DNA of 64,000 nucleotides from an uncultured Bacteroidales bacterium (GTDB lineage: Bacteria; Bacteroidota; Bacteroidia; Bacteroidales; F082). Under the pieces are notes generated by a model. That model was given only the letters and a program-made list of their open reading frames with translations. It had not been told where the DNA came from and made no database searches. The first letter of the stretch is position 1. Every line of letters starts with the position of its first letter. Made by a program: the position numbers and the translations under genes. Shown here one piece after another: positions 51,296-59,317 of the stretch. The DNA lies in the NCBI GenBank assembly GCA_937906455.1, contig CALCYT010000012.1, forward strand, positions 3,979-67,978, read 5' to 3'.

Positions 51296-52604
51296 GACGG
51301 AGGAAGTCTTCTACCGCGGCATATGTCACCGTTACATCCTTAAAATGCACTAACGCCGCGGCTTTCTGTTCGTCGGAGGCTCCAAGTTGATTTAAGATAT
51401 TGGCGAGGTGCATCTTCATGTGCCCTTGTTGTATTCCTTTGGTTGTCAGCGACTTGACGGCGGCGTAGTTGTTTGCGAGACCCATAGTGGCCGCTATCGT
51501 CATCAGTTCGGGAGCCGACGGACGGCCAAGCAATTCCAACGATTTCTTGGCGAGAGGGTGGAGGCTCGTCAAGCCGCCCACGGTGCCGAGCGCAATCGGG
51601 ACTTCAAGCCAGAATCTGAACATCCCGTCTTTGATTTCGCATGAGCTAAGCGACTCATAATGTCCGCTGCGCGAGGCATAGGCGTGACCCGCCGCCTCGG
51701 TGGCCCTGAAGTCGTTGCCGGTAGCTATCACCACGGCATCGATGCCGTTGTAGATGCCTTTGTTATGCGTCGTGGCACGATATTCGTCGATATGGGCGAT
51801 GTCAACGGCTTTCTTGAATTTCTCCGCAAATGCCTGTCCGTCAAGGTGTTCGTCAACGCCGTCAAGGTCATAGACAGGGCACTCAACCCACACTCTGACA
51901 CGGCATTCGGGGGTGTAGTTCGACAAAATCGCCATCACTATCTCAACAGTTTCGCCACGACGGAGAAAATAATCCTGCAAGGTGTGTCCGAAAGTCTCGA
52001 GGCACGAGTTGATGAAGTTGGCTCCCATCGAGTCGCAGGTGTTGAACGTGACACGCAGCTGGTAATAGTTTTCAAGCTTGTCGGTGAAGTCAACCAATTG
52101 AATATCAATGATTCCGCCACCACGTTTCTCCATATTGGCGGTGATGTCTCTTGTTGAGTCGCGGAGCTGCGCGTCTATCTCAGGCATGAGACTTTTGAGG
52201 GCATCTTTGTCGCCTTTATAACAGAAATGCAGCTGTCCAACTTTTTGAACGTCAATCACTTCGGCATGAAAGCCGCCACGGTCGCCCCAGAATTTCGCCG
52301 CCGCCGCCGCCGCCGCCACCACACTGCTCTCCTCAATGACCATCGGCACCATATAAATATTGCCGTTTATCATCACGTTGGGCGACACTCCGTAGGGTAT
52401 GTGGAAATTGGAGATGGTGTTCTCGCTGAACTCGTCAAACTGCTTCTGCTTCTCACTGTCGGAATACCAAAACCCCTTCAGAAGGGCAATAAACTCCCCG
52501 GGATTCTCAATGTATTCTGAAACAGCCTTCAATTTGTCCTCTTTCAGAAGCTTCGAAAATCCCTTAATGATACGGTCGCGCTTCCTTGGTTTATTCTCTT
52601 CCAT
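51288..52604 (-). CDS. mvaA: Hydroxymethylglutaryl-CoA reductase, class II type
   Basis: 438 residues from ATG at 52604; an in-frame TTG at 52616 lies against the promoter and is rejected. It reduces HMG-CoA to mevalonate. Conserved blocks are PYGVSPNVMINGNIYMVPMV, VRVTFNTCDSMGANF-like sequence, TTHNKGIYNGIDAVVIATGN and LGTVGGLTSLHPLAKKSLEL. Length and form fit the class II (bacterial) enzyme. A run of alanines in SSVVAAAAAAAKFWG is encoded by a GCN trinucleotide run. The start lies 9 nt from a TAATTTTG element. Confidence 0.94.
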   Translation of the reverse strand: MEENKPRKRDRIIKGFSKLLKEDKLKAVSEYIENPGEFIALLKGFWYSDSEKQKQFDEFSENTISNFHIPYGVSPNVMINGNIYMVPMVIEESSVVAAAAAAAKFWGDRGGFHAEVIDVQKVGQLHFCYKGDKDALKSLMPEIDAQLRDSTRDITANMEKRGGGIIDIQLVDFTDKLENYYQLRVTFNTCDSMGANFINSCLETFGHTLQDYFLRRGETVEIVMAILSNYTPECRVRVWVECPVYDLDGVDEHLDGQAFAEKFKKAVDIAHIDEYRATTHNKGIYNGIDAVVIATGNDFRATEAAGHAYASRSGHYESLSSCEIKDGMFRFWLEVPIALGTVGGLTSLHPLAKKSLELLGRPSAPELMTIAATMGLANNYAAVKSLTTKGIQQGHMKMHLANILNQLGASDEQKAAALVHFKDVTVTYAAVEDFLRHE

Positions 52605-52613
52605 AACAGACTG

Positions 52614-52621
52614 CAAAATTA
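52614..52621 (-). promoter_or_regulatory. -7 promoter element of the HMG-CoA reductase gene
   Basis: TAATTTTG followed by C on the minus strand, 9 nt before the ATG at 52604, predicting a very short leader. Confidence 0.5.
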
Positions 52622-52657
52622 GTAAAAAGTTTGTAAAGTTTTTAAAGTTAAAAAGTT

Positions 52658-52689
52658 TTTGTGGTTTTTTAAATTTTTTTTTATTTTTG
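52658..52689 (+). promoter_or_regulatory. -33/-7 promoter of the double-thioredoxin gene
   Basis: TTTG at 52658-52661 and TATTTTTG at 52682-52689 are separated by 20 nt, a good match to the Bacteroidetes promoter. The ATG at 52716 lies 26 nt downstream, which rules out the in-frame TTG at 52659. Confidence 0.6.
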
Positions 52690-52715
52690 CGTCGAAAATT
52701 TTAAATAATTGTACA

Positions 52716-54233
52716 ATGAAAAAAATCTTTACATTTGTTTTTGCTATCGCATTGGGATTCAATGTGTTTGCACAATGCCCGATTACAACGGCTGTTGACT
52801 TTACAGCTACTGACGTTCACGGAACAGAAGTCCACTTGTTCGATATTCTTGCCGGCGGACAGTATGTCCTCATCGATTTCTTCTTTACAACTTGCGGTCC
52901 GTGTCAACAGGCAGTTCCTAAAATCGTGGAATCGTATTATTCTTTCGGCTGCAATCAGCATGATGTTTATTATATCGAAATCGCGACAGGTGACTCTGAG
53001 ACCGCATGTCTGAACTGGGTTAACACCTATGGCGTGGAATACCCGACCATAAGCGGAGCGGCGGGAGGTACAAGCATTTGCAGCTCATACGGAATACAAG
53101 CTTATCCGACAGTTATTCTTATAGCTCCGAGCCATGACATTGTCATTCAAGACCTTTGGCCGATAAGCAATGCGCAGACGGTTATCACGGCTTTGGAAAA
53201 CCACGGCATACAGCAGTATGAATGTGGCGCCGCCTATCCGGAAGTGACAATATCCGTTGACCAGGTTCTTGAGACTGAAGTCACCGTGACATTTACTCCA
53301 AACGAGGATTGCGCATCATATTATTATATGATGGGGACTGAGACGGAGTTTGAACAATGGATGGCAGCAACCGGACTTGACATGCCGGATTATCTCCAAA
53401 CATACGGTTTCCCTGGTGAATACGAGATCTCACAGACTTTCACAGAACTTGAACCTAATACTGACTATATGATTTATGCTGTCCCTGCTGACGCTGACGG
53501 TAATCTTTATGAAGTTGTTCAAGAACTTGTTACTACCACGGCGGGCGGTGATGATATTATGGCGGATTTCACCGGAACAGATGTTGACGGTAATGAGATA
53601 AACCTCTATTCAATACTTGATGGCGGCCAGGCGGTGCTTATCCATTTCTTCCTTAATGACGACGAGTCTTCACAGATTAACATGCCGTATGTCAATGAAG
53701 CTTACAGAGCTTTCGGCTGCAACCAGCACGACGTGTATTTCATGGGAGTCTGCGCAAATGCTGAAGACGAGGCATGCATGGCATGGATGGAGGCAAATGG
53801 TGTGAATTATCCGACAATCAGCACAACCGGCAATGCGACACCTATAGTCCAGAGTATTCCTGTGGCTTATTATCCTACCGTGATGATAATCAGACCTGAC
53901 TACACAATCGCTATTCGCGACCTATATCCTATTGAGGATGAACAAACTATTATCAATGCTTTGCTTGACGAAGGTTATGAACAGCATGAGTGTGAAGAAT
54001 CAGTTGATGAAGCTGATGCCGAAACGTTTGTCGCTTATCCTAATCCCGCTAACGATTTTATGAAAATATTCGGGGAAAATCTCGGAAATGTCAGCATTTA
54101 CAATGTCTTTGGTCAGAAGATAGAGGAGTTTGAAGCCCATGATGAGTTGAATGTCGCCACATCAAATTTTGAAGATGGCGTTTATTTTGTCAAAGTCGGT
54201 GCGAAAACACAGAAATTTGTTGTCAGACATTAA
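52716..54233 (+). CDS. Secreted two-domain thioredoxin-like protein with T9SS sorting domain
   Basis: 505 residues from ATG at 52716, with signal peptide MKKIFTFVFAIALGFNVFAQ. The first TlpA-like domain has the active site C-G-P-C in FFFTTCGPCQQAVPK and the cis-proline strand IQAYPTVILIAP. A fibronectin-like segment (EVTVTFTPNEDC to EPNTDYMIYAVP) follows. The second domain is a copy of the first (FGCNQHDVYFMGVCANAEDE, VAYYPTVMIIRP) but reads FFLNDDESSQINMP where CxxC should be. The T9SS domain starts FVAYPNPANDFMKIFG. It is exported to the surface, probably as a redox or binding protein. Confidence 0.87.
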   Translation: MKKIFTFVFAIALGFNVFAQCPITTAVDFTATDVHGTEVHLFDILAGGQYVLIDFFFTTCGPCQQAVPKIVESYYSFGCNQHDVYYIEIATGDSETACLNWVNTYGVEYPTISGAAGGTSICSSYGIQAYPTVILIAPSHDIVIQDLWPISNAQTVITALENHGIQQYECGAAYPEVTISVDQVLETEVTVTFTPNEDCASYYYMMGTETEFEQWMAATGLDMPDYLQTYGFPGEYEISQTFTELEPNTDYMIYAVPADADGNLYEVVQELVTTTAGGDDIMADFTGTDVDGNEINLYSILDGGQAVLIHFFLNDDESSQINMPYVNEAYRAFGCNQHDVYFMGVCANAEDEACMAWMEANGVNYPTISTTGNATPIVQSIPVAYYPTVMIIRPDYTIAIRDLYPIEDEQTIINALLDEGYEQHECEESVDEADAETFVAYPNPANDFMKIFGENLGNVSIYNVFGQKIEEFEAHDELNVATSNFEDGVYFVKVGAKTQKFVVRH

Positions 54234-54273
54234 AATATCAACAAACATATAAAATAACCCCAAAAAATGACTG

Positions 54274-55548
54274 ATGAGGGTTTTAGTTCTTCGGTCTTCG
54301 TTTCAGTCTGACGAATTTGTCAACACGGAATACGCTGAGATTATCTCACGTCTTGAAAGAGATTGTGATGCCGAGTTCACTATACTATCTGACGTAACTG
54401 ATTGGAAAACAAAGCATTTTGTACCCGATTTCCTGATGATTGCCACCGGCGGCGTGGAGAGTCTGTTTAAAGATATTTTCATGGAGACATGGAACAATGC
54501 CCCCAAGCAAACGATTTCAATCATTGCCGACGGACGCAATAACTCGCTGGCTGCCGCCTTGGAAATACTGTCGTTTTTGTCGGAAAACGGCAATAATGGC
54601 AGGATAATTCATGGAAGTGCCGATGATATTGTGATGGAAATCAATAATATACGAGGCGGCACTTCTTCGCGGCCTAAAGATGCCACGCGTCTGTTGTCAG
54701 GACTCCGCATCGGTGTCTTCGGTAAACCCTCTGATTGGCTCATCGCCTCCGGCGTTGACTACGACTATCTGGGTGATTATTATGGCGTTGAAACTGTATT
54801 CATTGATTTACAACGACTTATCAATGAATTTAAAGACGTGCCATCGCATTTTTCTTCATCAGAGGTCGAAAAAATAGCGGAGGACTTGGTAAAACGCTCG
54901 AAATCGGTGCAAGAGCCTTCCGATGATGATATGATAGCAGCCGCCAAGACGTATCTGGCGATAAGGAAAATATGTCGTGAAGAGCGTTTAGACGCTATGA
55001 CGATAAGGTGTTTCGACATCATAAAAGCCTGTAACACAACAAGTTGTGTGGCGTTAGCTTTGCTCAACGACGAAGGTGTGGTGGCTGGCTGTGAAGGCGA
55101 CATGCAGACTCTCATGACCATGATTTTGGCGAAGAGGCTGTGCGGTGAGACTGCTTTCATGGCGAATCCTTCCATCCTGACCGACAAAACTGCCATGCTC
55201 GCGCATTGCACCGTGCCGCTCTCAATGTGTGATGACACTGTAGTGCGCTCGCATTTTGAGTCGGGTATAGGCGTCGCCATACAAGGTGCCATGCCGTTGA
55301 CCGATTACACCATCATGAAATGGGGCGGCCGCCGTCTCGATAAAATGTTTGTCGCCGAAGCTAAAGCCATTGACAATCAATATAGTGACCATTTCTGTCG
55401 CACGCAAATCACCTTCGACATCAACCTCAAGCCTTATATCTTGAACCGTTCCATCGGCAACCATCACGTCATCGTCAGGGGAAGACATGCGGCCAAAATA
55501 CTGCAGTTCACGAGAGAAAACGGGATTAAATTGACAATTGATAATTAA
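54274..55548 (+). CDS. L-fucose/L-arabinose isomerase-like protein
   Basis: 424 residues with the layout of the fucose isomerase family: N-terminal Rossmann-like half (PDFLMIATGGVESLFKDIFM), RIGVFGKPSDWLIASGVDYD in the middle, then ALALLNDEGVVAGCEGDMQT, and a C-terminal beta domain (HCTVPLSMCDDTVVRSHFES). The sequence is far from classic FucI or AraA, so the substrate is open. Conserved Glu/Asp in AGCEGD could bind metal. No sugar utilisation genes adjoin it. A 14-bp perfect hairpin follows the stop. Confidence 0.7.
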   Translation: MRVLVLRSSFQSDEFVNTEYAEIISRLERDCDAEFTILSDVTDWKTKHFVPDFLMIATGGVESLFKDIFMETWNNAPKQTISIIADGRNNSLAAALEILSFLSENGNNGRIIHGSADDIVMEINNIRGGTSSRPKDATRLLSGLRIGVFGKPSDWLIASGVDYDYLGDYYGVETVFIDLQRLINEFKDVPSHFSSSEVEKIAEDLVKRSKSVQEPSDDDMIAAAKTYLAIRKICREERLDAMTIRCFDIIKACNTTSCVALALLNDEGVVAGCEGDMQTLMTMILAKRLCGETAFMANPSILTDKTAMLAHCTVPLSMCDDTVVRSHFESGIGVAIQGAMPLTDYTIMKWGGRRLDKMFVAEAKAIDNQYSDHFCRTQITFDINLKPYILNRSIGNHHVIVRGRHAAKILQFTRENGIKLTIDN

Positions 55549-55554
55549 AAGGCT

Positions 55555-55585
55555 GGTGCGGAGCGAACTACGTTCGCTCCGCACC
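55555..55585. terminator. Perfect 14-bp hairpin between the isomerase-like gene and groEL
   Basis: GGTGCGGAGCGAAC (55555-55568) and GTTCGCTCCGCACC (55572-55585) pair perfectly around a 3-nt loop TAC, 7 bp after the stop at 55548 and before the convergent groEL end. No long T run follows on either strand, so it may be a bidirectional terminator or a repeat unit. Confidence 0.65.
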
Positions 55586-55588
55586 TCA

Positions 55589-55623
55589 TTCTGTCTTCTG
55601 ACTTCTGACTTCTGTCTTCTTCA
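55589..55623. repeat. 7-bp tandem repeat (TTCTGAC type) next to the groEL 3' end
   Basis: Five heptamers in a row: TTCTGTC, TTCTGAC, TTCTGAC, TTCTGTC, TTCTTCA. The array ends 5 bp from the groEL stop codon. Confidence 0.75.
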
Positions 55624-55628
55624 AAAGA

Positions 55629-57263
55629 CTACATCATTCCCGGCATTCCGCCGCCCATGTTAGGCATCTGCGGTGCAGGGTTCTCCTCTTTGTGGTTGGA
55701 GATGACGCATTCTGTTGTCAGGAGCATGCCTGCGATGGAAGCGGCGTTCTCGAGTGCCACCCTTGCCACCTTCACAGGGTCGATGACGCCTGTCTTGAGC
55801 AAGTTCTCGTAAACCTCAGTGCGGGCGTTGAAGCCGTAGTCGCCTTTGCCCATAGCCACTTTGTTGACCACCACCGAGCCTTCGAGTCCGGCGTTCTCCA
55901 CGATCTGACGAAGCGGTTCCTCTAAAGCGCGTTTGATGATGCTGATACCTGTCGTCTCGTCGTCGTTTTCGCCTTTCATTCTGTCGAGAGCCTTGATAGC
56001 TCTGATGAATCCGACGCCACCGCCCGGGATGATGCCCTCTTCTATGGCGGCGCGTGTGGCGTTCAAAGCGTCTTCAACACGGTCTTTCTTCTCTTTCATC
56101 TCTACTTCAGATGCTGCACCGACGTGGATGACTGCCACGCCACCGGCGATCTTTGCCAATCTCTCCTGGAGTTTCTCACGGTCGTAGTCAGACGTCGTGG
56201 TTGCAATCTGAGCCTTGATTTGTGCCGCGCGGCCTTGGATGTTCTCTTTCTCACCATGTCCGTTGACGATAGTCGTGTTGTCTTTCGTGACGGTAATCTT
56301 GTCGCATGAGCCGAGTTCTGCCAATGTCGCGTCTTCCAGACGGTAGCCTTTCTCCTCGCTGATGACGGTGCCGCCTGTCAGGATGGCGATGTCTTCGAGC
56401 ATCTCCTTGCGTCTGTCGCCGAAGCCCGGAGCCTTCACTGCCACGACCTTCAACGAGCCGCGTAAACGGTTGACAACCAATGTCGCAAGTGCTTCGCTGT
56501 CAATGTCTTCTGCAATGATTAACAAGGCGCGGCCGGTTTGTAAGGTCTTCTCCAAAACAGGGAGGAGGTCTTTCATCACGCTGACTTTCTTGTCATAAAT
56601 CAAGATGAACGGGTTGTCATAAACGGCCTCCATCTTCTCTGTGTCGGTCACGAAGTAAGGTGAGATATAGCCGCGGTCGAACTGCATGCCCTCGACGACA
56701 TCAACGTATGTCTCGATGCCTTTTGAGTCCTCAACGGTGATGACGCCTTCTTTCTTCACCTTGCCCATCGCGTCGGCGATGAGGGTGCCGATGGTGGCGT
56801 CATTGTTGGCTGAGATGGTGGCCACCTGCTGTATCTTCTCGGTGTTGTCGCCAATGATTTCCGACTGTTCCTTCAAGGAAGCCACGACTTTAGCCACAGC
56901 TTTGTCGATGCCGCGTTTGAGGTCCATCGGGTTGGCACCTGCGATGACGTTTTTGAGGCCTGTCGCCACTATCGACTGTGCCAGCACTGTGGCTGTCGTG
57001 GTGCCGTCACCGGCGAGGTCGTTGGTCTTCGATGCCACTTCTTTCACGAGCTGTGCGCCCATATTCTCTATCGGGTCGGCGAGCTCGATTTCCTTTGCTA
57101 CTGTCACGCCGTCCTTCGTGATGTGAGGGGCACCGTATGATTTCTCTATGATGACGTTACGGCCTTTAGGTCCGAGAGTCACTTTCACTGCGTTTGCCAA
57201 TGCATCGACGCCTTTCTTCAGGCCGTCGCGTGCATCCAAATTGAACATTATGTCTTTTGCCAT
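55629..57263 (-). CDS. groEL: Chaperonin GroEL
   Basis: 544 residues. ATP-binding motif GDGTTTATVLAQSIV, VTLGPKGRNVIIEKSYGAPH, ISPYFVTDTEKMEAVYDNPF and the glycine/methionine-rich tail NMGGGMPGMM are diagnostic. It forms the 14-mer folding chamber with GroES as lid. groES is 26 bp upstream. No CIRCE inverted repeat was recognised before groES, so control by HrcA is not supported. Confidence 0.98.
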   Translation of the reverse strand: MAKDIMFNLDARDGLKKGVDALANAVKVTLGPKGRNVIIEKSYGAPHITKDGVTVAKEIELADPIENMGAQLVKEVASKTNDLAGDGTTTATVLAQSIVATGLKNVIAGANPMDLKRGIDKAVAKVVASLKEQSEIIGDNTEKIQQVATISANNDATIGTLIADAMGKVKKEGVITVEDSKGIETYVDVVEGMQFDRGYISPYFVTDTEKMEAVYDNPFILIYDKKVSVMKDLLPVLEKTLQTGRALLIIAEDIDSEALATLVVNRLRGSLKVVAVKAPGFGDRRKEMLEDIAILTGGTVISEEKGYRLEDATLAELGSCDKITVTKDNTTIVNGHGEKENIQGRAAQIKAQIATTTSDYDREKLQERLAKIAGGVAVIHVGAASEVEMKEKKDRVEDALNATRAAIEEGIIPGGGVGFIRAIKALDRMKGENDDETTGISIIKRALEEPLRQIVENAGLEGSVVVNKVAMGKGDYGFNARTEVYENLLKTGVIDPVKVARVALENAASIAGMLLTTECVISNHKEENPAPQMPNMGGGMPGMM

Positions 57264-57289
57264 ATCTTTGATTTTTAATTATTTACAAA

Positions 57290-57568
57290 TTAGATGATTG
57301 CTATGATGTCATTCTCACGCATAATCATGTAGTCTTTTCCGTCGAGATGGAATTCCGTGCCGGCGTATTTGCCATAGATGACGGTGTCGCCAACCTTCAC
57401 GGTGATAGGGTTGTCTTTTGTGCCAGGACCGACAGCCACCACTGTGCCTTGCTGCGGTTTCTCTTTTGCTGTGTCAGGGATAATGATTCCACTTGCTGTT
57501 TTCTGTTCTGCGACAGCCGGCTCGATAACGACGCGGTCTGCCAACGGTTTGATATTCAATTTTGCCAT
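57290..57568 (-). CDS. groES: Co-chaperonin GroES
   Basis: 92 residues: N-terminal IKPLADRVVIEPAVAEQKTA, the mobile-loop region SGIIIPDTAKEKPQQGTVVA and C-terminal DYMIMRENDIIAII. It caps GroEL and heads the groES-groEL operon. The space upstream to the secG terminator is AT-rich and should carry the promoter, though I could not place its elements. Confidence 0.97.
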   Translation of the reverse strand: MAKLNIKPLADRVVIEPAVAEQKTASGIIIPDTAKEKPQQGTVVAVGPGTKDNPITVKVGDTVIYGKYAGTEFHLDGKDYMIMRENDIIAII

Positions 57569-57656
57569 GATATTTATGTTTTAATTGTCATTTTCTTGCG
57601 ATTTCTTATTATCAAAAATCATTCCAAAACGATTTTGTCAGATGAATGATAAAAAA

Positions 57657-57685
57657 AATGTCAGAACGGGTGACATTCTGACATT
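57657..57685 (-). terminator. Intrinsic terminator after secG (bidirectional)
   Basis: AATGTCAGAA and TTCTGACATT pair perfectly over 10 bp around a 9-nt loop, with an A run on the left and a T run on the right. On the minus strand it terminates the pheT-to-secG gene series before groES. Confidence 0.85.
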
Positions 57686-57705
57686 TTTTTGTCTTGCTTA
57701 TCAGA

Positions 57706-58035
57706 TTATTCTGCAGCTTCTGAGTCAGTTTGAGCCTCGATAGGCGATGTCATGGTGTTTTCTATCTGGCTGCGCATCTTAGTGTCAGACTTGCTGGCAC
57801 CTTGCACGCCGCCTTTCGGGATGGTGAGACTTGAAGCGAGGCAGAACACCACTAAAAGGATAGCGAGTGTCCAAGTGGTCTTCTCTAAAAAGTCGGTAGT
57901 CTTGCGGACGCCAAGAATCTGGTTGTGTGACGAGAAATTGGATGCCAATCCGCCCCCTTTTGAATTCTGAACTAACACCACCAACATCATCAAGAAACTG
58001 ACGATAAGGATTAATACTGAAATAGTTACGTACAT
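57706..58035 (-). CDS. secG: Protein translocase subunit SecG
   Basis: 109 residues with two hydrophobic segments (MYVTISVLILIVSFLMMLVV and TTWTLAILLVVFCLASSLTI) joined by LVQNSKGGGLASNFSSHNQ, the SecG hallmark. It assists SecYEG export. The C-terminal tail is acidic and disordered. It follows the TPR/coiled-coil gene by 11 bp and is the last gene before a strong terminator. Confidence 0.93.
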   Translation of the reverse strand: MYVTISVLILIVSFLMMLVVLVQNSKGGGLASNFSSHNQILGVRKTTDFLEKTTWTLAILLVVFCLASSLTIPKGGVQGASKSDTKMRSQIENTMTSPIEAQTDSEAAE

Positions 58036-58046
58036 TGTCTTAAATA

Positions 58047-58784
58047 TTAATTGTTTGACTTATTTTTTAACACATTTATTCGAGCCGCAAAGATAACACT
58101 TTTTTCTGGATATTTTAATTTTAATTTTTCATAAATTGAAATTGCTTTTTCAAAACATCCTTGTTTCTCGTAAATCGTTGCTAATGTTTCACTTACGATA
58201 TTTTCTTGGTCGATTACCGACTCTTGTGCGGCCGATATTGGGTTGAAAAACTCCTGTTTCGGACGCGAAATTGTCGGGTTTTCGGCGATGAATTTGTCGA
58301 TAATTTCGGCTTTTGAGAGTTTTTTTTCCGGTTTTTTAGATGTTTTTTTCTTTTGTTCGAGTTCGGCGATTTTGTTTTCGATTATAGCCATCAGCTCGTC
58401 GAGGCTTTTTTTCTTCTCTTCGAGTAGTGCCACTTCTCTGTTGAGTGCCTCTGAGGTGCCTCCGAGGTCTATCTCAGGAATCAAAATGGTTTTTTCAGGG
58501 ATTATATCCGCTTGATTGTCAGGGTTTTGTGTTGAATCCACATATTCATCGGGCAGTTCGGTACACAGTTTGCGCAACACGTTTCTGTCGGGTGCCATCG
58601 CCGCCGCGCAACTGAGCTGCAGGTCTGCTTGCTCATGTCCGACACGTCGCATGCCGACGGCAAGAAGCACTTGCGCCGCCGTGAAGTAAGGGAAATCCCT
58701 CACCATCTCCCTTAGCTCTATAACATCCTGAGTGTCAATGATTTCAGGATGCGATAACAACCGTGTCAACTTGCTCTTGTTCAT
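58047..58784 (-). CDS. Conserved hypothetical protein with coiled coil, between lptE and secG
   Basis: 245 residues without signal peptide. The N-terminal helical part (DTQDVIELREMVRDFPYFTA) is followed by a coiled coil of about 55 residues (EALNREVALLEEKKKSLDEL and onward) and a C-terminal helical repeat that looks TPR-like (ETLATIYEKQGCFEKAISIY). A protein of this shape occupies the same place between lptE and secG in other Bacteroidetes, suggesting an envelope-assembly link, but its function is unknown. Confidence 0.8.
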   Translation of the reverse strand: MNKSKLTRLLSHPEIIDTQDVIELREMVRDFPYFTAAQVLLAVGMRRVGHEQADLQLSCAAAMAPDRNVLRKLCTELPDEYVDSTQNPDNQADIIPEKTILIPEIDLGGTSEALNREVALLEEKKKSLDELMAIIENKIAELEQKKKTSKKPEKKLSKAEIIDKFIAENPTISRPKQEFFNPISAAQESVIDQENIVSETLATIYEKQGCFEKAISIYEKLKLKYPEKSVIFAARINVLKNKSNN

Positions 58785-58787
58785 CGT

Positions 58788-59294
58788 TCACCAATTTACC
58801 ACTGCCTTGTTGAAAATATCCTCGCATAATTTGTCACAAATCGACTCAACTAACTCGTTCTGAACGGCATTCAAGTCCTGATTGCTCGAATAGTCCTCAT
58901 ATTGCGTAAACTTCTGCTCGAAGTTCTTTGAATCGTCGAATCGGTTGTAAAACCTGACATTCACGGTGATGGAGAGACGGTTCAGAGCCGCCACTTGGTC
59001 GCCGGTGATGGCGGTGGGTGCGGTCTTGTAATCGACAATCTCTCCCTCGATGGCGAGGTCACCGTTGTCGTCCACACCGGTGAGCGTCGTCTGATTCATG
59101 AAATAATCACGTAAAGTGTTGGTAATCTGGTCGCTAAGCAGAGGGTTGACCAGATTGGCGTTATTTGGGAAATAGTGTACCGACACGGTCTTAGCCTCCG
59201 CCGGGATGCTCGCTCCCGTGAACGAGTAAATCCCGCATCCCGACAGCACTAATGCCGCTGTCAATATTAACAAGGTGTTAAATCTCTTCAACAT
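58788..59294 (-). CDS. lptE: LPS assembly lipoprotein LptE
   Basis: 168 residues with lipobox LSGC at about residue 20. The mature start GIYSFTGASIPAEAKTVSVH and the middle LSDQITNTLRDYFMNQTTLT, followed by LAIEGEIVDYKTAPTAI, are typical of Bacteroidetes LptE. It partners LptD at the outer membrane for LPS insertion. It lies 23 bp after the sigma-54 regulator gene and 3 bp before the coiled-coil gene. Confidence 0.9.
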   Translation of the reverse strand: MLKRFNTLLILTAALVLSGCGIYSFTGASIPAEAKTVSVHYFPNNANLVNPLLSDQITNTLRDYFMNQTTLTGVDDNGDLAIEGEIVDYKTAPTAITGDQVAALNRLSITVNVRFYNRFDDSKNFEQKFTQYEDYSSNQDLNAVQNELVESICDKLCEDIFNKAVVNW

Positions 59295-59317
59295 GGTTCA
59301 ACGCATTTCGTGATTTG

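Noticed and set aside
52621..52660. A further short tandem array (AAAGTTT-like) between the HMG-CoA reductase and double-thioredoxin genes
   Set aside because: The A/T-rich stretch has no regular period and overlaps two promoters, so it is better explained as promoter DNA.
57569..57656. CIRCE/HrcA operator before groES
   Set aside because: No 9-bp inverted repeat with a 9-bp spacer was found; the hairpin at 57657-57685 is a terminator for secG.
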